Below are positions 1 to 10,129 of a DNA stretch of 64,000 nt, in pieces. The notes beneath the pieces are model-generated. The model saw only the letters and a list, made by a program, of their open reading frames with translations, searched no databases and had not been told where the DNA came from. Positions within the stretch are counted from its first letter, which is position 1. Each line of letters opens with the position of its first letter. The DNA lies in NCBI GenBank assembly GCA_002049455.2, contig KV919112.1:1-64000 (forward strand), in the 5' to 3' direction. This stretch comes from Porphyra umbilicalis. Its lineage: Eukaryota; Rhodophyta; Bangiophyceae; Bangiales; Bangiaceae. Made by a program: the position numbers and the translations under genes.

Positions 1-563
1 CCGTTCTTGTGCCGCAGTCGGATCTCGGGACGGTCGCCACGCAAGAAACTTGCGTTGGCAATATCCTCAAGCACGGCCTCGTCCCGCTGCGCATAGTACA
101 TCCCATTGAGAAGACCTTCCAGGAATTGCTGGCAGTCTGGGACTTGCGGAGGTTCCGTCGCCAAATTTGCCGTGGTCGGACTTGGCCCAAAACCGGGGGC
201 AAGCGGTAGGCGTCGGTCGGGATCGACTGGACGTGTCTGCTGCGCGACTGCCGGCGCCGATGTAGTCAGGGCGGTTCGTCCGTGACCCGGCAGCAGCGTC
301 ACCGTGGTGGCAGCTCCACACTCGCCAGCCATGTGGGCGGCCACAGCGGAGGACGAACCAGTGGTGCAGCCCCCGCCGTGAACACGGTTGATCGTCCGAA
401 TTTGAGCGGATCCCACCCCTGATGATACACGCATGGGTGCAGAAGCATCCGAGTAGGGTCTGGCTGCCTCGGTGAAGGGAGCGTGCCCGGGGGTGGCAAG
501 GAGGATAGCCGGGAGGGGAAGCCCAGGCGCGGCGAGTTGGTTCTCAAAGCCAGCCTGCCGGAA
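1..563 (-). CDS. Partial coding exon, unknown protein, runs off the left edge
   Basis: On the minus strand one frame stays open from about 563 to base 1. Its last 50 residues have coding-like composition: PPQVPDCQQFLEGLLNG, then an acidic stretch (RDEAVLEDIANASFLRGD) up to the window edge. The earlier part is rich in Ala, Pro and Gly. The upstream limit is set by a possible 3' splice site: a pyrimidine tract followed by CAG near 588-564 on the minus strand. If that is right, the gene is spliced, its 5' exons lie to the right and the rest lies outside the window. I do not recognise a domain. It could be a host gene or part of a further mobile element. The exon limits are inferred, not proven. 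Confidence 0.35.
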
Positions 564-1640
564 GGGGAGAGAGATAGGGGTCAGGGGAGAAGCGGGGGGG
601 GCCGCCGCTCTCTCGTTACGCCGCTCTCGTTTGAGCCGGTCGTAACACGGGTCGCCGAGACCCGTCGGAGTCGTGGCGACGCCCGCGGCACTGGCCTGGA
701 CCGCCTGTCGACACTGAACCGCGGGCAGACAGGCCGCGGCAGAAAGGGGAGAAGCCAGGAGCTGGGCTCTTGCCCACTCCTGCCAGGTCCCCATCCCTGC
801 CGTTGGTTCAAGAAAGAACCGGATGTTCTCGACACACTGGTAGGCCCATACTTTGCCTGGGAATGCCTGAAGGATGTCTGCGGCCGTCGCTCCGATTTGA
901 GGCACATGATACCAGAAGAGAACGAAGCGGGAAGGCGCTTTGGGGGGCCGTCGCAGTGGACATGTGCGGCCGTGGCGGAGGGGGGAGGGGTGAGTACGTT
1001 TTTCTCATGATGATGTTTATCTAGGATGTCTTTTCCCACCACCCCTTTTCCGCCTGTATTGCGTCCTACTGCACTGGCAACACACCCAGGCCTAACTGAC
1101 GTCTGGCCGTCATCAGATGCCGCCATATTGTGTCCCCCCACAGAAAGACAGCAACCGCACGGTGATAACAAAGGCGTCATGCAAGTGCCTGCAGGCAACA
1201 GGATCGACGAAGCACGAGCAAGATGTGATCCGCCCCGGATCACGTTTTTGACCGCTGCTGATCCATTCGGATCAAAAGGCCCTCTCACAGAGGCTGCACA
1301 GGCCTCTGAAAATTGGGTCGCGACCCGTCGCTTGCACGGCTCACGTCTTCGGAGAGCTGCTGTTCCACTGGCGTCGGAAGGTGCTCTCGCAGAGGCTACG
1401 AAGGCCTCCGAAATTTGGGTCGCGACCCAATTTTCTACGGACCACTGGATTTCTAACACGTCGCTCTGGAGCTTTCGAAACGACCGTGCAACGCTCAGAC
1501 CCAGAAGAGCAGACTGAACTTGGCGTGACCCGCCGCCGTTTGAGCGCGCCAGGTTGGACACTCTAGGCATCCTCCCCGGCAACCAGCCGTCGCCAAAGTT
1601 TCGCGCTCAAGGGTTGCGTGTTGTAATATATCAACTCGTC
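564..1640. other. No gene supported, apart from the 102-bp repeats
   Basis: Long open frames cross this stretch on both strands. They overlap one another, have no domain I recognise, and look like a by-product of high GC content. If the exon at the left edge is real, part of this may be its intron. Confidence 0.4.
1234..1437. repeat. Two 102-bp direct repeats
   Basis: Two diverged copies lie head to tail with a spacing of 102 bp; the shared core runs CAGAGGCT...AGGCCTC..GAAA.TTGGGTCGCGACCC. The second copy contains a perfect 16-bp palindrome TTGGGTCGCGACCCAA (1415-1430). The unit is a multiple of three, so it gives a 34-residue repeat in a minus-strand reading frame. That frame has no other sign of being coding. 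Confidence 0.6.
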
Positions 1641-1675
1641 AGCACGCGCCGGCACCCGAATCTGTCGAAAGGTAG

Positions 1676-3045
1676 TTGAGCAGCGCGACGACGGCTGCAG
1701 CTGTCCCGGAAGTTGCGAGCCAGCCCGCGGCCTCCATTGCTTCGCAGCTCTCCAGGAGCAGAAGCGTCTTCTTGACGAAAGCTGATGAAGCTAGAAAGAC
1801 CACAATACTCAAGGAGGTTGTTCCACAACTTCGGGTATTGGACCGCAGGATGGGCGTGTTGCCCTCTGCGGGCATGGCCGCGTCGTTGGAAGAAGGTGTG
1901 ACGCTGCACTCTTGAGCCCGCTTGCGCCCCGCTCTACAGCCACACTGGCGGGTGGTACAAGTGCAACCAAATTGATGAGCCTGTTGCGCCCAAGCGATCG
2001 GGCGAGATTGGCGTCTGCCTTTTCCCTCGTCCTCAACTAGATTTCCATGCTGATCGCGGCGTTGCTGGACGGCAATTACGGCATCCGGCGAACGCTGCGA
2101 CGCCAGCCCAACGCACCTTTTCGTGGGTTAGTCGTGCTCTTCTGCGGTGACTTGATACAGCTTCCTTCAGTGTCCGGCCAAGGCAAGTTCTCGGGCACCT
2201 ACGCATTCTGCGCTTAGGTCTGGCGTGCCTTGTTTGCGTACTGGGGTGTGCTCTTACGAGTCAATGTTCGACAAGGAGCCGACTCCCGCTTCTTAGGCCT
2301 TTTGCATCGGATGCGAAGGGCGAAGCAATTACGAGGCGATGTTCAAATGCTGAACGTAAGGGTCCGTCGATCCATTGCTGACGTTGTGACGCTCTCTTCT
2401 CAGAACGCGTAAGCGCGCAAGCACAACGCAAGGCGCCTTGACCAGCTCACGACGGCTGTGGTCAAGTATTACGCTACTGACAACTACAAGCAGCTCGAAG
2501 ACGAGCAGGGCGTCGCGCTTTTCGCCGCCGTGACGGCGGCACAACATGTGGTGACGCTAAGTGTCGGAGCAGTCGCCTTCCTTGTTTTCAACCAGTATTT
2601 CCATATGCACGGGCTGTGCGGAAGCTCCCGTGATGTCGTCTGTAGCTTGCCTTTTACATGCGACGCGGCATCTCGTCGCGACGAGCGTCTAACTGTTGTC
2701 GATTTAACACATAGAGGCGCAAGAAGCTCGATACGCGTCAACATTCTTCGTCAAAATTTCGAAGCAAGTTCTGTCCAAGGAAAAGGCGTTATGGCTGCTG
2801 CCGTACGGCGACAAGTTCCCCTGCTGCTCGGGTGCGGCTTTTACATTCGCAAGGCTGAAGGCCTGACTCAAGACCGCGTCGCGTTCTCTTTGTGCTCGGG
2901 CGTCACTTTCTCTATGGTATATGTTGCGATCTCAGGCATTCGGCATATTGACGATTTCTCTTCGTTGCCATTTGAGGCTTCACTTGTGCTTGCTTGTACG
3001 GAAGCTCTGGCATTTCATGACTTGCTGCGTCCGCTGATCTTGTAG
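1676..3045 (+). pseudogene. PIF1-like DNA helicase, decayed
   Basis: PIF1 family 5'-3' superfamily 1B helicases unwind DNA; they occur as host genes and as the helicase part of Helitrons. The order of motifs is preserved. It starts with a degenerate Walker A region (VFLTKADEARKTTILKEVV, where GKAGTGKT is expected). GMAASLEEGVTLHS follows (motif Ia, usually TGvAA..l.G.TlHs), then ISMLIAALLD (the DEISM region). Next come FRGLVVLFCGDLIQLPSV (motif III) and the typical RQGADSRFLGLLHRMR. The end is IRKAEGLTQDRVAFSL and YVAISGIRHID (motifs V-VI, usually IHKAQGlT and YVALSRvR). At least three in-frame stops and the lost Walker A Gly residues show that it is dead. No RepHel nuclease motif is visible nearby, so Helitron origin is not shown. 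Confidence 0.75.
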
Positions 3046-4110
3046 CAAATGTGGAATGATCAAAAAGCGTGTGTTCAGTCTCCTATCTATTCGCGTAGGC
3101 ATCCCGCATACGCATGCGCACAGTTGCACGGAGTCCTGGACAGTACAGTTTTTCTACATTCTTGTCGCTTCTGTTCTTGTCCAGTGGGGGATAGCAACGA
3201 ACGCGGTCGACCGGCCTCTACGGTACAATACACGGCGATCGTGGCTCCCGACCAACTTCTGCCGCACGAAAAATGTGTTCTTCTTTCTGACCGTACGATT
3301 GCCATAGAGCGTACCGAGCATTCAAGAAAGACTGCTTTGTACTGTAAGCGCATATTTTTCTGTATGTCCTTCGTATCTACACGTCTTTGCTTGCAGAATC
3401 AGGCATTTTTCGGCATGCGCGGAGCGGCAGCGGCCCGGCTCTCGTTGGAAGCCTCGCCAGCAGGATTGACGGTTGCAGCGAAACAGATCATGCATGAACA
3501 GATGACGCCTCAGCACTGAATATTTACCATTTTCACAATCCCCTGCAGATACACAGACGCTAGCCAGGCCCTCTTGCAACGCTATCATGCAGGGTGACTT
3601 CCACTGTCCTTGAATACAGGGCGGCTCCATTTCTGAGAGTGCTGAATGTAGGAACCTGTCTGAAGGGGGCGAAAACGACCATGAGTTTTTCCGCAGCAGA
3701 AAACCTCGCGGGAGATCTCCGCTTGCGAGGTTTGACGAATTTTTTGTCACCAAGTCTGCAGTTGGCCGTTATCCGGCTTTTTATTCTTTCTATGCACCTC
3801 AGAGCCTATATTGGCAACGCCTTGTCGCTTGTGCATGCTCGTGCATCAGGCGATGTTCTGCACAGTCCTGCTCTTCGTCGCATTCCTCTTTGTCCACCTG
3901 TACTACAGTGGTGCTGCAGACTTTACGCCCACCGTCCTTCTCAAGTATCAAGTCGATTTCGCCGGCAGCCGTGCTGGGTGCATCCGTGAATGTGCCGCCT
4001 GCCGCTTCTTCCCGGAGCCTGTGCGGAGGTGCTCTCTGAGCCGGTGCATCGACCGTTAACGGTACGGGCAGGAGCTCCTTGGTCAAGACCGCCCCTGTCG
4101 TGGGACGCAC
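3046..4110. other. No gene supported
   Basis: Short overlapping ORFs only, lower GC than the retroelements to the right. Nothing recognisable; possibly more decayed sequence belonging to the helicase relic. Confidence 0.4.
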
Positions 4111-5160
4111 CGTCAAATCGATCGAGCTTGACGGAGGGAGTGAAGAAGAAGGTGACGGAGAAGAGCAACGCTAGGAAGAAGATCAAGCCGCTGCTGACAG
4201 TGCGGAGGTGAAAGCCGCTGCGCACACAAACGAGTCCATCGCGGAATCAAAGGAACGTATCGAGAAGAAGCTGGAGTGGAGGAGCCCTGAGATGAAGGAT
4301 GTCGTTTCAGAGATCCCATTTTGCCGCAAAGACCCTCATGCTGGCGCCGAGACCATCCGGAAAGGTGGAAAGAAGTGTGAGTGGACGCACTTGCACCGTG
4401 TTGACAGCAACTATGCTAATATCTTGGGGAGTGCCGTCATCCTCCTGGCGGCGCAGGTAGCGGAAAATCATGATGCGGTCTTTTACGCAGGTGTCTTCAA
4501 GCTGCTGCAATGCATGACGACGGAAACTACCCACTACAGTTGGGCGTGTCTTGACAGCCGACGGTTAGGGCATGCTGTGGCCAGTGGGAGCCGCCCAATC
4601 AAGATGTTGACGGTCCGAAACGACATGAAGCCGCTGGGGTTCTTTTTTGCGCACATCACGCTGCCCGCAGCAGAGGGCGCTGCGCTGGTCTTCTGCGACT
4701 GCCGCTCGCGCGGGAAGCCGTTTTGTACTAAGATGGGTGTGGAGACTCAGTTCGATTAGTCTGTTGAGGCTGACACGGGCACGCACGGGGAAGCCCCAAT
4801 GAAGCATCAGGTCATCAAGAACTTCAAGTGAGATGAGCAAAGAAACGCTGGGGCAGCCGAGGAGACGCGTACCACCAAGGCCCTTATGACGGTGGCCATC
4901 ATGCGTGGCCTCTATGACACCCTCATCACAAAGCACCTGCATATCGGCGAGCTCGACGACATCTCCGAGACCTCCATCACCAAATCCAAGCACGATTTCC
5001 AGGCATAATCAGCTGACGCGTTTAGCTTCATGACGCTCGCCAGACACAAGTCGACTTTGAGCTTGATGCACAAGGACATCGAACTTCCGATCGATCGTCG
5101 AGCCCGCAAGGTTGAGTTTGTAAAGGAATATGTTTTCTCTTGTGTGCTGCTCCGTGCGCC
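4110..5160 (+). pseudogene. Decayed ORF of unknown function
   Basis: One plus-strand frame can be followed for about 1 kb through a few stops (near 4757, 4829 and 5006). It is open for 183 codons at 4208-4759. The first part is charged (acidic, then Lys/Glu-rich), the middle contains HITLPAAEGAALVFCDCRSRG and the last part KSTLSLMHKDIELPIDRRARK. I do not recognise the family. Element A lies 140 bp downstream, and a tyrosine-recombinase fossil lies directly beyond A's other end. Before A inserted, the two were close neighbours and could have been one element. That is inference from position only. Confidence 0.35.
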
Positions 5161-5300
5161 TATCATATGGCATTGGGTGCGGTGCTGTCTGGGTCCTTTG
5201 GATTGTGGCCGTCAGGCACTAACCAATCAATCCTGCCTCTCGTCCTGGGCTGTCTTCTTTAATTTCTGCGTAGGTTGAATCACCCGAGCTTCATAGATGT

Positions 5301-5992
5301 TGTGACGGTCCGGCACATGGCCCCCACGCCCAGGGAACCAGATTCTACGAAAATATGTCCCACTACCGCACATTCCAAATTGTTCCGATGGCGACCCACT
5401 TGTGATGACCTCGTTGCTTACCAACCAGAACCGCGATCCCAATACTTACCCGGCATTCGTAACCCCCCCGGCGGGCCCCTACCTAAGGGCCAAGTTTTGT
5501 ATACAACAGACTTGGATTATCGACTAACGCTACGCCGCGCCCCTGACCCCGGGACGCGGCGAGGGTGTCACGTAGCACTTTTCCCCGGCCTCTACTCAAG
5601 GCGGTCTTCGAACCTTCGGCCGTCCTCCACTGAGACTGGCCCCGTAAGCCCTGGGGGAAGGGGTTTCCGAGGGTCCTTTGAGGGTGTCTGAGGAGGGTCT
5701 CCGAGCGTCCTTTGAGGGTGTCTGAGGAGGGTTTTCGGAGGGTTTGAGGAGAACGGACGGGATAAGAGAGCGAGGCGTGAGTGTTGCCTCGAGGCCTTCG
5801 ACGCGGGCAAGTAAACTTCCGGTCACACAACTCGTGTGTGTCGCTTAGGGAGTCTCCTTGCGGTCGACGCCGGGCGTGTGTGCTCTTCGAAGTTGTTTTC
5901 TGGGGCGGGTATTCCGCGACAGGAGTACCCGGCGACACGGTCTGGCTCGCCCTCCCTCCAACTGGGTGGGGTGGGCGGAGCGTGTTGTCATA
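5301..5992 (+). repeat. Element A 5' LTR
   Basis: 692 bp, starting TGTGACGG and ending GTTGTCATA. The central part has two full and one partial 35-bp tandem units of the type CCGAGGGTCCTTTGAGGG. The LTRs of B have one unit more, which accounts for most of their extra 37 bp. A primer-binding-site-like stretch with GGTGGAGCAGCAG follows directly. Confidence 0.85.
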
Positions 5993-6161
5993 TTGGGTGG
6001 AGCAGCAGAGAAGGAAGGCAACTCAACCTATCTCGGGGTCATGGCGGTGCGCAAACCCGCCTCGGGGGGAACCTAGTTTGTCCTTTTACCCTTCGTGCCT
6101 AGCGCTGCGGGCGGCGCCTGGCAACGCCATGTTTGGCTGAGAAAGGCCGAGTCCATGGCCG

Positions 6162-8420
6162 ATGGAGGGGGAATGGAGACCCCTCTGGTGTCGAGGTTCC
6201 TGGTGCCGGGGGGGATGGGACCCTCCCCCCGGAGGCGGATCGTTGGTTGAGGATCGCCATATCAGTGCAGGCACCACGAATGTGGGTGCCCGTGGGCAGC
6301 GAACGTTGCTCCAGCCCTTTCCTCAGGGCCCCGACTCGACTGGGACTCGCCCCCCGGCAGGCACCCCCTCGGGTAGTACTGACCCCGAGGCGGTCCTGGC
6401 GGGTACTGGCACTCATTTCGGCGTACAACAGCTGCCCGACGCTACCACGTGGGGAGGTGGGTATGTGTCACCACTGGCACGGGAGCCTGCGGGTGTAGGC
6501 TCTAGTCGTGCTCCCCCAGGTTCACGGAAAGCCAAGGTTGCCCCGGCGCTTGAGCAAAACGCCGGCACGCACGCTATCGGTCCCCAGGCCCTCGGGCCCT
6601 GTCGGAGATCCCCTCTCGGTGCTTGGGAAAGGGGAGCGATTCAAGAATCGGCACGGGAGCCTGCAGGTGGGAGCTCCAGTCGTGCTCCCTCAGGCTCATG
6701 GGGTGCCCGGGATGGCCAAGGTCTGGAGTGGCGAGACGCCGTGGCCGAGGTCGTTCGGTCTGAAGATACTCGATCGCTAGATACAATGTTGAGGGGCTCA
6801 ACGCCAGGGCCCGCTGACCGGCGGGGCCGAGCCCGACGCTCCTCTTGTCGGCGCCGACGCGACAACTCGTCGTCGTCGTCGACCACTGACGTCTCCCGAT
6901 CGGGGGACGATTCAGCTGTTGCGGCCCTACTTGGTGCGTTCCGCGCTACCCCAACGCCGTCAACGGTAAGGAAGAACATTCGGGGTATTGACCCGATCCC
7001 AATCGAGTCCTGACTCGGCGGAGTGTGAGAAAGGCGGGGGAGCGGCGCGAGAGTTACCCCGGGGGATTGAACTGGGGTTCGCGACGCAACGCCCCTCCGC
7101 GACCGGTTCGGAGGCAGGAGGGTGGCCGACTCAAACCACCCCGACACCTCCTACCCGGGGGGTGCCGCCCAAGATTGAGTTTAACCACCCGTACCACCGG
7201 AATATGCTCCATTGTGAGACCTTCGCGCTACACAACCAGTCGGTTGCCTACACGCAGCGCCAGGCCCGTACTTTGGGCCGGCGCAAGAAGGAGGTGGCTA
7301 GGTCTTTCGGGGTACACGACGAGTGGGACGGGTTCCCCCAGGAAGAAATCTTCCTGTTCTTGCGCAAGTTCGCCAAGGCCTGTGACGACAACGACATCAT
7401 TCAAGGCGAAGACTTCTACATCGTTCAAGACTTCACGAAGGAACCTCTTACGTGAGAGGTGATTTTGGTTATACCAACTCGGCGGGCGGGTTATTCCGAC
7501 GAGGTCACCTCCTACCTGGAGCCCATCAACTGGACGCTCCGGCGTCACGTCGACGAGGCCTCAGTGGCTACTTTAATCGAGACACTGAACGTCGCGGTCC
7601 AAAGGGATGACGAAGACGAGTTGTCCTTCGCCGAACGCCTCCGCCGCCTCAATACCGAGTGCGAGTTCATTTTTGGGGAAGGCGCCCTCAAAGGGCGCTT
7701 CGCGAAAGAAGTCCACGGCGCGGCGCGCGCCACTGTGCGCAAGCGAAACACCCCAGGCATGGATATGACGAAGCTGGCTCTCGAAGCCCAGACTCAGGAC
7801 GACAGACACCGCTGGCTGCGACTTGAGCAGCACAAGGAGCGAACGAAGGAGCGAGAAACGCTCGCGGAGGAGGCCTGGCACCGGCGGGAAGCTCGTGTGG
7901 CTGCCCTTCGCGAGGTCACCGGGGGAACGTGGGGTTTTTAACCGCAGGATGCCCCCGTCCGGAGCATTGGGGCCGTGGGTTTCCCCACTCCGGGCCCCCG
8001 GTACGATGGGTCCCGACCCAAGGCTCCAGGCGGCTCGACTCCCGGGGGCGGCGACAACCCGCCCTACCGCCCCAGACCGAGAGATGAGCCTTTCCGACCC
8101 GAACTTCGGGCGGGAGAGTACCCCTGCTGGCAGTGTGGCAAGCTGGGTCATTGGGCCGAGGTGTGCCCCGATTTGATCGCACGCCTACGCGACCGATTGG
8201 CCATAGCCACTCGGTAATCTCCTCTCGGGACGCCCTCGGGCTGCCGCGATACCCCGCGAGCGGACCGGCGAGTAGCCGTTGCCACTCCTGACGAGGAATC
8301 CAGCTCAAGCGGCGAAGATTCGACGCCGCTTGAGAAGCGGGAACCGCAGTCCGAGCCCGAGGGCAGACCCACCACCTCCTTTGAGGCCGAGGCGGGAAAC
8401 AAGTAACTACCGGGGTTTGG
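6162..8420 (+). pseudogene. Element A gag, fossil
   Basis: Similar along its length to the 777-aa gag of element B. It has the same Ser/Arg/Gly-rich N-terminal repeats, the central capsid-like helical part (LFLRKFAKACDD, FAERLRRLNTECEF) and the zinc knuckle CWQCGKLGHWAEVC. It is broken in a few places. The capsid-like part shares the pattern of Ty3 gag proteins (LNVAVQRDDEDELSFAERL). Confidence 0.75.
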
Positions 8421-8438
8421 CCCTCCTCGCGGCAACCG

Positions 8439-8792
8439 GTGGACGCAATCCAAGGCGCGGATGTGATTCCAGTACGCATGCATTCCCGACCCAAGGGAAT
8501 TGACGCTAGGGACGCACCCCTCCCAAAGGGGGTAGGCGGACAGAATGTGGTGTCCATCCTGACGGGGTCCAACTGCCAGGTGGCGAGTCGCGTCTGGCTG
8601 GTCGCGGGGCGTGCGTTAGCCCATCCCGTCATCGTCGAGACGAGGTTGTGCGTCTCCGAAGTGCCGGAAGCGGTACTCCCCCAGGAGATGGAGGTGGCGC
8701 CCTCAGACGCAGCGACTACCCAGTTGTTTGACTTGAATGGGGAACTCTTTCCCATCACGGGCACCGTGACTCTTATGGTGCGAGTCGGCACT
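8439..8792 (+). pseudogene. Element A pol, first block (start of protease), cut by element B
   Basis: Matches the start of B's pol, from the MDPTRD-like region through the aspartic-protease strand, and stops at the left LTR of B. The rest of pol resumes at 19712 on the other side of B and again at 26496 beyond C. Confidence 0.75.
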
Positions 8793-9521
8793 TGTGACGA
8801 CACGCTCAGCCCACCCCACCCAGTTGGGGGGAGGGCGAGCCAAACCGTGTCGCCGGGTAGTCCTGTCGGGGAGTACCCGCCCCGGAAGGAAACCCCGAAG
8901 AGCACACACGCACGGCGTCGACCGGGGGACGGCGCCCCGAGCGACAAACACGAGTTGTGTGACCGGAAGTTTACTTGCCCGCGTCGAAGGCCTCGAGGCG
9001 ACACTCACGCCTCACCCTCTTATCCCATCCGTTCCCCTCGGACCCTCGGAAAACCCTCCTCAGACACCCTCAAAGGACCCTCGGAAAACCCTCCCCAGAC
9101 TCCCTCAAAGGACCCTCGGAAAACCCTCCTCAGACACTCTCAAAGGACCCACGGAAAGCCCTCTCCTCAGGGCCCACCGGGCTGATAACCCGGAGGACGG
9201 CCGAAGCTTCGAATACCGCCTTGAGTAGAGGCGGGGGGAAGGGTGCTACGTGACACCCTCGCGGCGCCCCGCAGTCATGGGCACAAAGTAACATGAGTCG
9301 ATAATCCAAGTTAGGTTTACACAAAATTAGGCCCTTAAGTAGGGGCCCGCTCGAGGGGGTCAGGAATCCCAGGGAAGTATTGGGATTGCGGTTGTGGTTG
9401 GTGAGCCACGAGATGATCACAAGTGGGTCGCCAACGGAACAATTTGAAATATGCGTTAGTGGGGCATATTTCCGGGGAATCTGGATCCCGGGGTGTGGGG
9501 GCCATGTGACGGACCGTCACA
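8793..9521 (-). repeat. Element B 3' LTR
   Basis: 729 bp. Contains three full 35-bp tandem units (GGACCCTCGGAAAACCCTCC type) plus a partial one near 9035-9170. The outer boundary abuts the GCACT target duplication. Confidence 0.93.
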
Positions 9522-9533
9522 ATTCCCCCTTCT
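9522..9533 (-). other. Element B polypurine tract
   Basis: Read on the minus strand, AGAAGGGGGAAT lies immediately before the 3' LTR, where plus-strand DNA synthesis of LTR elements is primed. Confidence 0.6.
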
Positions 9534-10129
9534 AAATTGGTCGCCGTCCCGGCGGCCCAGAGCCATGGGGGGCGGGCCCGCCCGAGTGTGGCGGGCGGGC
9601 CAGGACAGCTAGCCGCCGGGCTCCCCAGTGTGGGGCCCGGGTGCTGCCCCGGTCCTCGACAGCGATGGCGTCCCCGGATCGTGGGGGCGCCCCCCGCCGG
9701 GGCAAGGGGGTACGCGCCGTCGCCGTATGGTGGACACGGCCGCGGGAGCCAGGGGTGCTGCCGCGTGTCCGGCGCGGGCCCGCTAACCGTGCCAGGCGGG
9801 CCAACAGGTGGGCGGGTGCCCAGTAAGGCATCCGCCCGCCCCCCCACCTGGGGGGCTGTCGCGCGGCCCCCCCCCCCCGTGGGGAGTCGTCCAGGGGGAA
9901 GTGGCCCGCGGGGTGGGGGTGAGGGGGCCCGGGGTAAGGGCCCCTGTCCCCACACAGGGGCTCATAAAAAGGGGGTAGGCGGGGGATAGACGGGGACGCC
10001 GTCCACTTCCGACCGTCACAGTCCCCCCCCTCCACCGCTACTCAAGTTGAGAGTCTCCCCCCCGCGTCCCTCACCGCGCGGGGCACCCCCCTCCCCCTCG
10101 CCGCCCCCCCTTACGCGGGCGCGGCGGCT

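Noticed and set aside
581-1582. 333-codon minus-strand frame
   Set aside because: It overlaps open frames on the other strand, contains the 102-bp repeat in frame only because 102 is a multiple of three, and has no recognisable domain.
9030-9170. Regular 35-bp repeats as a CRISPR array
   Set aside because: They lie inside an LTR, have no spacers, and recur in every LTR of the family.
8703-9250. Several 80-150 codon frames within the LTRs (also at 18950-19440, 5480-5940 and 30500-30940)
   Set aside because: They recur in each LTR in several frames and have the composition of the tandem repeat.
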